The notes beneath the pieces were generated by a model, which saw only the letters and a list, made by a program, of their open reading frames with translations, searched no databases and was not told the DNA's origin. A DNA stretch of 10,594 nucleotides from an uncultured Burkholderiales bacterium (GTDB lineage: Bacteria; Pseudomonadota; Gammaproteobacteria; Burkholderiales; Burkholderiaceae_C), in contig CAJBLW010000196.1 in NCBI GenBank assembly GCA_903953985.1, forward strand, positions 1 to 10,594, read 5' to 3'. Shown here in pieces: positions 1 through 7,045 of this stretch. The stretch's first letter is position 1; each line of letters opens with the position of its first letter. Position numbers and translations under genes: made by a program.

Positions 1-663
1 CGTGGGGCGGATGCCCAGCGAGGGCAGGCCCCGGCCGGTGAAGACCATGTCGGGCGCGATCAGGTTCATGGTGTACAAGCTCAGGCGTTGGTACCAGGGC
101 ATGCTGTGCGCACCCCAGACAGCGGGGGCTTTGAGGATGACTTGGTCTGCAGCCAGGCCCGGCGCTTCGCTGGCGGCCACCAGCACGACTGCACCGCCCA
201 TGCTTTCGCCCACCACCGTCACAGGCAGGCCGGGGTGGCGCTCGCGCAGTTGGGTGGCGATGTCGCGCAGGTCGGCCAGCAACGTGTCTGCACCGGGCCA
301 GATGCCAGGCTGTGGGTTGGCACCAAAGCCGCGTTGGTCGTAGGCATAGACCGTGGCTTGCAGCTCGGTCACCAGGTGCTGGGCGAGCGGCTCAAAGGCT
401 TTGCTGTAGTCGTTGAAGCCGTGTACGCCCAGCACGATGTGCCGGGGCTTCGGGCTGGCCCAGACGCGCGCGGCCAAAGCTGTGTCGCCCGGCAATTGAA
501 AGCGAATGGGTTGGGCAGGCATAGCGTCAGGATGCACGATTTTGTCGGGCTCCACCGGTGCACTGGCTTGTGGTGCGGGAGCAGAGCAGGCGGTCAAGAG
601 CGCGATGCTGGTGGTGGCCAGGCATCGCCCCAGCCTCCGGGTGAGCGTGAACAGTTTGGCCAT
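1..663 (-). CDS. Alpha/beta-hydrolase lipoprotein (lysophospholipase / monoacylglycerol-lipase-like), 3' end cut by window edge
   Basis: I translated 221 codons from the ATG at 663; the frame stays open to base 1, so the C-terminus lies outside. The N-terminus is a lipoprotein signal: basic Arg9-Arg10, a hydrophobic stretch, then the lipobox LTAC with Cys26, followed by a Pro/Ala-rich linker. The hydrolase fold begins near residue 50, with HGF (81-83, oxyanion strand-loop), YDQRGFG (108-114) and the nucleophile elbow GESMGG with Ser154. Asp and His of the triad would lie beyond the edge. This pattern fits the COG2267 serine hydrolases; the substrate is unknown. It starts 14 bases after the aminotransferase stop, so it is probably co-transcribed. 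An in-frame GTG at 681, overlapping that stop as GTGA and preceded by AAGG, is an alternative start. I prefer the ATG because the signal peptide then has a normal n-region. Confidence 0.88.
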   Translation of the reverse strand, partial: MAKLFTLTRRLGRCLATTSIALLTACSAPAPQASAPVEPDKIVHPDAMPAQPIRFQLPGDTALAARVWASPKPRHIVLGVHGFNDYSKAFEPLAQHLVTELQATVYAYDQRGFGANPQPGIWPGADTLLADLRDIATQLRERHPGLPVTVVGESMGGAVVLVAASEAPGLAADQVILKAPAVWGAHSMPWYQRLSLYTMNLIAPDMVFTGRGLPSLGIRPT

Positions 664-677
664 AGGGTCAATGTGGC

Positions 678-1847
678 TCACAGCACCTTGAGCCGCTCAA
701 TCGCGGCCAACAGGGTGTCGTCTTTTTTGGCAAAGCAAAAGCGGATGACTTTTTGGTCGAATCCGTTGCCATAAAACGCCGACAGTGGGATCGCGGCTAC
801 GCCGATTTCAGCGGTGAGCCATTGGCAAAAGTCGGCTTCGCTCAGGTGTTTTTCAGGCACTTTCAAATCCGAGATGTCCACGCACTGAAAGTAGGTGCCT
901 TCGCCAGGCAGCAGCTTGAACGAGGTTTGGGCCAGTCCTGCGCGAAACAGGTCGCGTTTGCGCTGGTAAAAATCGGGCAGTTCCAAATAAGGCGCGGGGT
1001 CGGCCATGTAATGCGCCAAGGCGTGTTGCATGGGCGTGTTGACGGTGAACACCATGAATTGGTGCACCTTGCGCAGCTCAGCGGTGTAGTCGGCAGGGGC
1101 GGCCACGGTGCCGACTTTCCAGCCCGTTACATGGTAGGTTTTGCCAAAGCTGGAGACGATAAATGCGCGGGCGGCCAGCCCCTCAAACTGGGCGGCGCTC
1201 CAGTGCTGCAGCGGGGCATAAACCATGTGTTCATAGACTTCGTCGCTGATCAGCACGACGCTGGTGGGGGCCAGGATCTCTTGCAGGGTCAGCATTTCCT
1301 CGCGTGTCCAGACCATGCCGCTGGGGTTGTGCGGGGTGTTGATCAGGATGGCGCGGGTGCGCGGGCCGATGGCAGCTCGGATGAGGTCGAAGTCAGGTCG
1401 GAAGGTGCCCGGGGTCAGGGGAACGCGCACCACGCGGCCACCGGACAGCTCGATGTTGGGCACATAGCTGTCGTAGCAGGGTTCGAGCACGATAACTTCA
1501 TCACCAGGGTGCACGATGGCGAGGACGATGGCGAGGATGGCTTGGGTGGCACCGGCGGTGACGGTGATCTCGCTGGCCGGGTTGTAACGGCGGCCATACA
1601 GGGCTTCGATTTTGACCGCCACCGCTTCGCGCAGTGAGGTCACGCCGGGCATAGGCGGGTATTGGTTATGGCCATCACGCATGGCGTCGCCCACCAAGTC
1701 GGTGAGTCGGGGGTCACACGGAAAGTCCGGAAAGCCCTGGCCGAGGTTGACGGCTTTTTTTTCGGCCGCCAAGGCGGACATGACGGTGAAGATGGTGGTG
1801 CCCATCTGGGGCGCCTTGGACTTGAGGTTGGGGCTGCTGGCGGTCAT
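678..1847 (-). CDS. ybdL: Methionine aminotransferase, YbdL type (PLP-dependent, class I/II fold)
   Basis: Cytosolic pyridoxal-phosphate transaminase of 389 aa, the usual length of the family. Visible landmarks are the N-terminal GTTIFTVMSALA and NLGQGFPDF segments (substrate and dimer region), TAGATQA (97-103, phosphate cup), NTPHNPSG with Asn174, SDEVYE with Asp202 and Tyr205, the Schiff-base lysine Lys236 in SSFGKTYHVTGWK, and the carboxylate-binding Arg369. The SSFGKTYH-TGWKVG block, the VHQF---VNTP block and the C-terminal FCFAKK resemble E. coli YbdL, which prefers methionine and aromatic amino acids; kynurenine aminotransferases and DapC-like enzymes are more distant alternatives. It lies 17 bases downstream of cysB and 14 bases upstream of the hydrolase, so it is probably in one transcript with them. 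The upstream cysB gene suggests a sulfur amino-acid role, perhaps methionine salvage or turnover. No strong Shine-Dalgarno is seen. An A8 run (mRNA sense) covers Glu29-Lys31. Confidence 0.9.
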   Translation of the reverse strand: MTASSPNLKSKAPQMGTTIFTVMSALAAEKKAVNLGQGFPDFPCDPRLTDLVGDAMRDGHNQYPPMPGVTSLREAVAVKIEALYGRRYNPASEITVTAGATQAILAIVLAIVHPGDEVIVLEPCYDSYVPNIELSGGRVVRVPLTPGTFRPDFDLIRAAIGPRTRAILINTPHNPSGMVWTREEMLTLQEILAPTSVVLISDEVYEHMVYAPLQHWSAAQFEGLAARAFIVSSFGKTYHVTGWKVGTVAAPADYTAELRKVHQFMVFTVNTPMQHALAHYMADPAPYLELPDFYQRKRDLFRAGLAQTSFKLLPGEGTYFQCVDISDLKVPEKHLSEADFCQWLTAEIGVAAIPLSAFYGNGFDQKVIRFCFAKKDDTLLAAIERLKVL

Positions 1848-1864
1848 GTTTGTGGGTATGTCGT

Positions 1865-2806
1865 TCAGAGTTCGTAATCGTTGACATGGCCAGTCATGGC
1901 TTTGGCAATCAGCGGTGCGGTAAGTCGGTCACTCAGCAGTTCAGCAAATTGGTACACAAACTGTCTCAAGTAGGCCCCACGCTTGAAAGCCACGCGGGCC
2001 ACGTTCATGCCCAGCAACTGGCCCAGGGGTCGCACGGCCAGGTCTTTGACCGGGTCGTCCTGAACGGCCATTTCGGCCACGATGCCGATGCCCAAGCCCA
2101 GCCGTACATAGGTTTTGATGACGTCGGAGTCGATGGCTTCGAGGGCAATGCGAGGCGTGATTTTTTTGGCAGCAAAGGCCTGGTCAATTCGGCTGCGACC
2201 GGTGAATGAGGGGTGGTAAGTGATGAGAGGTTCGCTGGCAATGTCTTCAAGTGAAAGGTTGCTTTTGCTGGCCAGTGGATGGTCCAACGGCAGTACCAGC
2301 ACGTGTTGCCACTCGTAGCAGGGCAGGGTCACCAGTTCTTCGTAAGCCGACAAGGATTCGGTGGCGATGCCGATCTCTGCCGTGTCGTCCAGCAGCATTT
2401 TGGCCACTTGGTCGGGTGCGCCCTGATGCAAGCTGATGTTGACTTTGGGGTATTTGTCGCGCAGCCTGGCCACAGGCACGGGCAGAACATAGCGGGCTTG
2501 CGTGTGGGTGGTGGCAATCGACAAAGTGCCACTGTCCTGGGCACTGTATTGCTCGCCTATTTTGCGCAGGTTGCCCACTTCGCGCAGGATCAACTCGATG
2601 CTTTGCAGGACGTGCAGGCCAGGTTCGGTGATGCGTTTGAGGCGTTTGCCATGGCGGGCAAAGATATCGATGCCTAGCTCTTCTTCCAGCTCAATGATGG
2701 CTTTGGACACCCCAGGCTGCGAGGTGTGCAGTGCTTTGGCGGTTTCAGTCAGATTGAGGTTGCGTCGGGCGGCTTCCTGGACGAAACGAAATTGGTGCAG
2801 GTTCAT
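1865..2806 (-). CDS. cysB: CysB, LysR-type transcriptional regulator of sulfur assimilation
   Basis: A 313-aa LysR-type regulator (E. coli CysB is 324 aa). The winged helix-turn-helix occupies about residues 1-60, with the recognition segment TSQPGVSKAI at 28-37 and then ELGIDIFARHGKRL, typical of CysB/Cbl rather than of LysR proteins in general. The effector domain carries the CysB ligand residues at the same numbers as in the enteric protein: Thr100, Thr102 and Gln103 in TTHTQARY, Thr149 and Thr202. These bind sulfate or N-acetylserine/O-acetylserine in the known family. CysB activates cysteine biosynthesis genes under sulfur limitation and usually represses its own gene. It lies 46 bases downstream of cbiX and 17 bases upstream of the aminotransferase. 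A dyad overlaps its start codon and may be an autoregulatory site. Cbl is the alternative, but Burkholderiales commonly call this protein CysB. Confidence 0.94.
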   Translation of the reverse strand: MNLHQFRFVQEAARRNLNLTETAKALHTSQPGVSKAIIELEEELGIDIFARHGKRLKRITEPGLHVLQSIELILREVGNLRKIGEQYSAQDSGTLSIATTHTQARYVLPVPVARLRDKYPKVNISLHQGAPDQVAKMLLDDTAEIGIATESLSAYEELVTLPCYEWQHVLVLPLDHPLASKSNLSLEDIASEPLITYHPSFTGRSRIDQAFAAKKITPRIALEAIDSDVIKTYVRLGLGIGIVAEMAVQDDPVKDLAVRPLGQLLGMNVARVAFKRGAYLRQFVYQFAELLSDRLTAPLIAKAMTGHVNDYEL

Positions 2807-2822
2807 ATGATTACGTTATATG
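2804..2822. promoter_or_regulatory. Inverted repeat over the cysB start codon, candidate operator
   Basis: CATAT, nine bases, then ATATG form a perfect 5-bp-arm dyad that includes the cysB start codon. Its centre ATTACGTTAT is itself almost palindromic. It is AT-rich within GC-rich surroundings and lies in the 46-base cbiX-cysB gap. CysB is known to repress its own gene in enteric bacteria, so a self-binding site is plausible, but I cannot show binding. The arms are short and could arise by chance. Confidence 0.25.
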
Positions 2823-2852
2823 GATGACCCGCATTATGCTTTACATGTCTGA

Positions 2853-3236
2853 TCAAGCCGATCCTGCCGCGATTTCGGCCATGAGCGCCGTCATGGCGGG
2901 GTGTTCACCGATGGCGGGCAAGAGTTCAAACGACATTTGCGGGTAGGCCTCCGTCAGGCCTTGCACGAGCTCTGGCAGGTCATCTCGGGCGTGTCGGCCA
3001 ACACCCAAAAACATGGGAACGATGCGCACACGAGAAACGCCTTGTTTCATCAACGCCTCCACGGTGTGGGGCAAGTCGGGCTCGGTCAGCTCCAAAAAAG
3101 CCACGGCCACTGGCAGGCCGGGATGCTGCGCAAGCATGCGCTGAGCCACGGCGTCGATGGGCAGACGCCAAAGAGGGTCACGTGAGCCATGGGCAAACAA
3201 AATCACACCGATTGGCGGCGTCATGGAACTTGTCAT
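2853..3236 (-). CDS. cbiX: Short sirohydrochlorin chelatase CbiX/SirB-like
   Basis: A 127-aa single-domain class II chelatase of the CbiX-short type, which inserts Fe2+ or Co2+ into sirohydrochlorin for siroheme (cofactor of sulfite and nitrite reductase) or cobalamin. The metal-binding histidines are His16 in FAHGSRD and His82 in FLGVGRHARDDLP; Glu49 in AFLEL is the usual third conserved acidic residue. Short forms act as homodimers. I chose the ATG at 3236 because it overlaps the lptG stop as ATGA, the same coupling as lptF/lptG. A TTG start at 3257 would add seven residues, and a Met at 3224 would remove four. It is the third gene of the lptFG unit and lies 46 bases before cysB. That context favours a siroheme role in sulfite reduction over cobalamin, but the sequence alone does not fix the metal. 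Confidence 0.9.
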   Translation of the reverse strand: MTSSMTPPIGVILFAHGSRDPLWRLPIDAVAQRMLAQHPGLPVAVAFLELTEPDLPHTVEALMKQGVSRVRIVPMFLGVGRHARDDLPELVQGLTEAYPQMSFELLPAIGEHPAMTALMAEIAAGSA

Positions 3237-4339
3237 CGTCTTAAAACCATCCACCAAAATGCCGCCAGTGAGACGGCGCTGTAAATGAGCGCAGGTGCGG
3301 CCGAGGTCAGCAGGGGCTGCCAGTTTTGCAGGTTACCGATAAAGCTGAACACATTGTTAAGTAGCGAAAAGCTGATGCCTGCAAGCACGCCTGCAAAAAC
3401 GTGCCCGGCGATTTGCCCCGAGCGGAAATGCAAATAAGCAAAGGGCAGGGCCAACACCAGCATGACCAGGCAACTCAAGGGGTAAAACACTTTGCGCCAA
3501 AACTCGATTTCGTAACGCTGGGCGTTCTGGTTGTTGGCCGAAAGATGGCGCATGTAGCTGAACAACTCCCAGGTGCTCATGCGGTCTGGGCTGAGCAAAG
3601 CGGCAGCCACCATGTCGCTGCTGATGTCGGTAGACCATATTTTGTTGGCAAGCTTGGTGGCACTGAATGGTGTGGGGTTGGCTGCGCTGGGCAAGAGAAT
3701 CGATTTTTCTTCCACTTCGCTCAGCTTCCACTGGCCTGGCTCGATTTGTGCGCGGCGTGCTGTGGTGATGCTCAAAAGCTGGCCTTTTTCATTGAAGGCA
3801 TGAATGCGCACGTCTTGCATCTGCCTTATGCCGTCAAAGCTTCGCACGTTGACCGCGTATTGCTGGTCAACCTGCTTTTCGCGCAACCAGGCCCCGGTTT
3901 GGCCTGTGGTCAACTGGCCCAGAAAAGGTGCCTTGAATTGCTGTGCTTTTCGCTCTGCCCAGGGCGCTGCGTAATCACCAAAAAAGAAGGTGATGGTGAC
4001 AAAAATCATACCCAACTTGAGGAGTGAGGAGAGCGCCATCCAGGGCTCCAGACCCCCTGTACGCAAGATGGTGAATTCTGAACTTTGGGCGAGCCGCGCC
4101 ATAACAAAGATGCTGCCAATCAGCACCGAAAGCGGAAGCAATTCGTATATGTGGTCAGGGGTTTTCAGGGCAATGAAAAGCAGGGCGTGCTGCAACTGGT
4201 ACCCCTGTGCAGCATGCCGAGTGATGGCCTGAAGCTCGTCGACCAGGTCAAAAAACAAAAACAGAGCCAAAAAGCCCAGGGCCACAAAGACCACCGCGCG
4301 GATGATTTCGCCGTAAAGCAGACGGCGCACAGTTTTCAT
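3233..4339 (-). CDS. lptG: LptG, inner-membrane permease of the LPS export ABC transporter
   Basis: A 368-aa YjgP/YjgQ-family protein. With LptF and the ATPase LptB2 it extracts lipopolysaccharide from the inner membrane and passes it to the periplasmic LptC/LptA bridge. Six hydrophobic helices are visible at about 13-35, 58-82, 101-121, 285-303, 309-333 and 345-365, with a periplasmic beta-jellyroll domain between the third and fourth (about 125-280). The early RLLYGEIIRA and ILRTGGLEPW segments are typical of LptG. The start at 4339 is supported by a perfect AGGAGGT six bases upstream and by the four-base ATGA overlap with the lptF stop; a longer in-frame start at 4417 lies inside lptF and is not needed. 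The stop overlaps the cbiX start in the same way. The lptB, lptC and lptA genes are not in this window. Confidence 0.95.
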   Translation of the reverse strand: MKTVRRLLYGEIIRAVVFVALGFLALFLFFDLVDELQAITRHAAQGYQLQHALLFIALKTPDHIYELLPLSVLIGSIFVMARLAQSSEFTILRTGGLEPWMALSSLLKLGMIFVTITFFFGDYAAPWAERKAQQFKAPFLGQLTTGQTGAWLREKQVDQQYAVNVRSFDGIRQMQDVRIHAFNEKGQLLSITTARRAQIEPGQWKLSEVEEKSILLPSAANPTPFSATKLANKIWSTDISSDMVAAALLSPDRMSTWELFSYMRHLSANNQNAQRYEIEFWRKVFYPLSCLVMLVLALPFAYLHFRSGQIAGHVFAGVLAGISFSLLNNVFSFIGNLQNWQPLLTSAAPALIYSAVSLAAFWWMVLRR

Positions 4340-5445
4340 GCAGAGACCTCCTGGGGGGGATTTGCGGATGTCATGAGGTGCCGCCAACTCCAGTTCAAGT
4401 GGCGCAGACCCAGCCACACCAAGGCCAGTGCCAAGACACCGCCGTGCAGCATCAGCATGAAGGGCAAAGCACCGATGCGTCCAACGCTGATCCAGTTTTG
4501 GCCTACGGTAAGCAGGTTGTAATAAGCCACAAACACAAACAGCGCCAATCCCAGGTGGTAGCTGCGGCCGACCCGGGGGTTCACCGCAGACAGCGCCAGC
4601 GCCAGCAGGACCAAGTTGATGGCGGTGAACAGCAGACCGATGCGCCAGGCCAGTTCGGCATGGTTGGCGGGCGTGGATTGTTCAAATAATTGCCAGGTGG
4701 TACTTTGGCGGCTGTTGCGCACCGAATTTGGGGGCACAGAGTTGGCATCAATCAGAAGTTGATAACGGTCAAACTGGGTCAGCCGGGTTTCACCCGTGGC
4801 CAGGACGGAGAGCCATTGCTGACCGTTTTCCAAAAACAGGAAGCGGTCGTTGCCCACAAATTCGACTCGCCCGCGAGAGGCGGTGGTCACGCTTTCGAAC
4901 TGGTCGTCACGACTTGAAACAAACACGTTATTTCCCGTACGTTCGCCGGGGCTGTCCTTGTCAATGAAAAAGACCCGGTTGCCGCCTGCGGATTCCTGAA
5001 ACTGGCCAGGCGCGATGCGTTCGACGTCGTTGCGTTTCTCAAATCGAAGGCGCAAGTCTTGGATTTGCTGTTGGCTCCAGGGCCAGACAAACAGGGCCAG
5101 CAGCGCAATCACCAGCAAGATGGGCCAGGCAAAGCGAAACAGGGGCTGGATAAACTGGCCCAACCCCTGGCCACTTGAAAACCAAATGACCATTTCACTT
5201 TCGCCATACATGCGCGATAAAGTGGCCACGCATGAAATAAACAGGCTCAAGGTCATGATGGTGGTCATCTGCCCCAGTACGCTAAAACCCATGACCAGCA
5301 TCACCTCGGATGGGTTCACGCTGCCCCGGCTGGCCTGACCCAAGGTGCGGATCAGGATGATGGTCATCACGATGGTCACCAAAATGACCAGCGTGGCACC
5401 AAAATTGCGGGCAAGGTCTTTGCGTAATGAGGAATGGAATAACAT
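4336..5445 (-). CDS. lptF: LptF, inner-membrane permease of the LPS export ABC transporter
   Basis: A 369-aa YjgP-family protein, the partner of LptG in the LptB2FG complex. It begins MLFHSSLRKDLARNFGATL, the conserved N-terminal helix of beta-proteobacterial LptF, which decides the start at 5445; a longer in-frame opening to 5616 would run antisense through pepA. Helices lie at about 15-36, 50-75, 103-122, 266-288, 296-316 and 328-347. The periplasmic jellyroll domain (about 125-262) contains several aromatic beta-strand segments such as RVEFVGNDRFLFLENG. It is the first gene of the leftward unit. No good Shine-Dalgarno is seen before the ATG. Its start is only 24 bases from the divergent pepA start, an arrangement related to E. 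coli, where pepA and lptFG are also divergent neighbours. Confidence 0.95.
   Translation of the reverse strand: MLFHSSLRKDLARNFGATLVILVTIVMTIILIRTLGQASRGSVNPSEVMLVMGFSVLGQMTTIMTLSLFISCVATLSRMYGESEMVIWFSSGQGLGQFIQPLFRFAWPILLVIALLALFVWPWSQQQIQDLRLRFEKRNDVERIAPGQFQESAGGNRVFFIDKDSPGERTGNNVFVSSRDDQFESVTTASRGRVEFVGNDRFLFLENGQQWLSVLATGETRLTQFDRYQLLIDANSVPPNSVRNSRQSTTWQLFEQSTPANHAELAWRIGLLFTAINLVLLALALSAVNPRVGRSYHLGLALFVFVAYYNLLTVGQNWISVGRIGALPFMLMLHGGVLALALVWLGLRHLNWSWRHLMTSANPPQEVSA
4346..4352 (-). promoter_or_regulatory. Shine-Dalgarno of lptG
   Basis: AGGAGGT on the minus strand, six bases before the ATG at 4339 and inside the last codons of lptF. It fixes the lptG start and suggests strong, partly independent initiation in addition to coupling through the ATGA overlap. 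Confidence 0.85.
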
Positions 5446-5472
5446 TGGCAAAACAGGAAACCCCGAATTATG
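5446..5472. promoter_or_regulatory. Compact divergent lptF / pepA initiation region
   Basis: The two start codons are separated by 24 bases. On the plus strand AGGA (5455-5458) can serve as the pepA ribosome-binding site. On the minus strand CATAAT (5467-5472), a five-of-six match to a sigma-70 -10 box, coincides with the pepA start codon and could serve lptF. I see no convincing -35 box at the right distance. The gap is too short for two complete promoters, so at least one promoter must extend into the opposite gene. Confidence 0.35.
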
Positions 5473-7014
5473 AACTTCGAATTTCAAAAGCTCTCTCTGT
5501 CTCACTCCATGACCGCTTCGGTGGATGCTCTGGTGGTGCTTTGGCCCAGCCAGGTGCAGCCCGATACCCAAGCGGTGGAGCCGGTTTCTCGCTTGGTGGC
5601 CCAGGCCATTGCCCACGGTGATTTTGAACTCAAGGCCGGTGCCTTACTGAGTTTTTACAGCCAGCCTGGCATGGCCGCCCGGCACGTCGTGGTGGCCTGC
5701 ACCGCAGACAACCAGCCCGGGCAGATTCGCAGCGCCATGCAGGCGGCTTGGAATGCACTCAAGGCGGGCAAAATCAAACGATTGGGGTTGCACGTGGTGG
5801 GTGAGGTGTCTGTCCAAGGCCTGCAAATGGCACTCAGCAGCCTGGCCGATTCCAGCTACAGCTACACCACCACCTTGAGCAAGCCCAAGGCCCGCACGCT
5901 CAAGCAGGTGCTGGTCAGCGCCACACACGACCGGGCTGAACTGCGCCAGGCAGTGGTGCAAGCCCAGGCCTTGGTGGCCGGGGTCGAATTGGCCAAGGAG
6001 TGGGCCAACCGCCCAGCCAACCATGCCACGCCCACACATTTGGCCGAGACGGCCAAAAGCATTGCCTCGGGCCGCGCTTTCAAGTGCGAGGTGCTGGGCC
6101 CTAAAGAAGTGGCCAAGCTGGGCATGGGCGCGTTCATGGCCGTTGCCCAGGGCGCGGCCGAGCCTTTGCGCTTCATCGTGATGCGTTACAACGGCGCGGC
6201 GGCCTCGCAGGCTCCGGTGGTGCTGGTGGGTAAGGGCATTACCTTTGACACGGGCGGTATTTCCATGAAGCCTGCGGCCGAGATGGACGAAATGAAGTAC
6301 GACATGGGCGGCGCGGCCAGTGTGCTGGGCGTGTTCAAGGCCCTGGGCGAGCTCAAGCCGTCCATCAATGTGGTCGGCCTGATTCCGGCCACCGAAAATA
6401 TGCCCGATGGTCTGGCCGTGAAGCCGGGCGATGTGGTGACCAGCATGAGCGGACAGACCATTGAAATTTTGAACACCGATGCCGAGGTCCGTCTGGTGCT
6501 GTGTGATGCGCTGACCTATGCCGAGCGCTTTAAACCACAAGCCGTGATCGACATCGCGACCCTGACAGGCGCCTGCGTGATTGCGTTGGGCGCGGTGCGT
6601 ACGGGCCTGTTTTCAAGCGACGACGCGCTGGCCTTGCAGCTCCAGCGCGCAGGCGAGGCCTCGGGCGACACCTGCTGGCGCATGCCTTTGGATGACGACT
6701 ACGCCGAGGGCCTGAAGTCGCGCTTTGCCGATGTGGCGAACGTGGCCGGCAGGGCCGCGGGTTCGGTCACGGCGGCCAAGTTTTTGCAGCGCTTTACCAA
6801 GAGCTTTGCGTGGGCGCACCTGGACATCGCGGGCACCGCTTGGCGCAGTGGAGCAGCCAAGGGGGCCACAGGACGCCCCGTAGGTTTACTTTTGCAGTAC
6901 TTGCTGACCGCTGCCCAAGCGACACCAGCGGATAAATCCCTTGGCAAATCCAAAGCTGCGGTCAAGTCGGGCGTTAAGGGCAAAGCCAAAGCGCGCACTG
7001 CGGGCAAGGCTTGA
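5470..7014 (+). CDS. pepA: Leucyl aminopeptidase PepA (M17 family), with altered signature motif and basic tail
   Basis: Cytosolic hexameric two-metal aminopeptidase that removes N-terminal residues in peptide turnover; E. coli PepA also binds DNA. It has 514 aa: an N-terminal macro-like domain (about 1-150) and a catalytic domain (about 165-480). The residues matching the E. coli metal and catalytic set are present with exact spacing: Lys255 and Asp260 (GKGITFD), Lys267, Asp278, Asp337, Glu339 and Arg341. Odd features: the family signature NTDAEGRL reads NTDAEVRL (Gly to Val at 340, codon GTC), and after the normal end LLLQYLLTAAQ there is a tail of about 30 residues rich in Lys, Ala and Gly (490-514). 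The start at 5470 has AGGA eleven bases upstream. holC follows 31 bases after the stop, as in the pepA-holC order of other proteobacteria. The family call is certain; full activity is not. Confidence 0.96.
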   Translation: MNFEFQKLSLSHSMTASVDALVVLWPSQVQPDTQAVEPVSRLVAQAIAHGDFELKAGALLSFYSQPGMAARHVVVACTADNQPGQIRSAMQAAWNALKAGKIKRLGLHVVGEVSVQGLQMALSSLADSSYSYTTTLSKPKARTLKQVLVSATHDRAELRQAVVQAQALVAGVELAKEWANRPANHATPTHLAETAKSIASGRAFKCEVLGPKEVAKLGMGAFMAVAQGAAEPLRFIVMRYNGAAASQAPVVLVGKGITFDTGGISMKPAAEMDEMKYDMGGAASVLGVFKALGELKPSINVVGLIPATENMPDGLAVKPGDVVTSMSGQTIEILNTDAEVRLVLCDALTYAERFKPQAVIDIATLTGACVIALGAVRTGLFSSDDALALQLQRAGEASGDTCWRMPLDDDYAEGLKSRFADVANVAGRAAGSVTAAKFLQRFTKSFAWAHLDIAGTAWRSGAAKGATGRPVGLLLQYLLTAAQATPADKSLGKSKAAVKSGVKGKAKARTAGKA

Positions 7015-7045
7015 GCTTTCGACTTGAACCAAGCCACTTGTACCC

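Noticed and set aside
88..774. Plus-strand open frame of 228 codons over the left-edge hydrolase
   Set aside because: The minus strand encodes a coherent lipoprotein signal and GESMGG motif; the plus product is low-complexity and without motifs.
753..1637. Long plus-strand open frame (294 codons) antisense to the aminotransferase
   Set aside because: It mirrors the third-position GC of the real minus-strand gene; the product is Gly/His/Asp-rich with no domain, while the opposite frame has full aminotransferase motifs.
1755..1762. T8 run (A8 in the mRNA) in the aminotransferase as a possible programmed slippage site
   Set aside because: The frame continues normally through conserved motifs and no alternative product of note would result; it is simply Glu-Lys-Lys codons.
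5446..5616. Longer lptF start at 5616
   Set aside because: It would run antisense through the pepA N-terminus; the conserved LptF N-terminus starts at 5445.
5644..6540. Minus-strand open frame of 298 codons inside pepA
   Set aside because: The product is His/Gly/Leu-rich shadow sequence; pepA on the plus strand has all family motifs.
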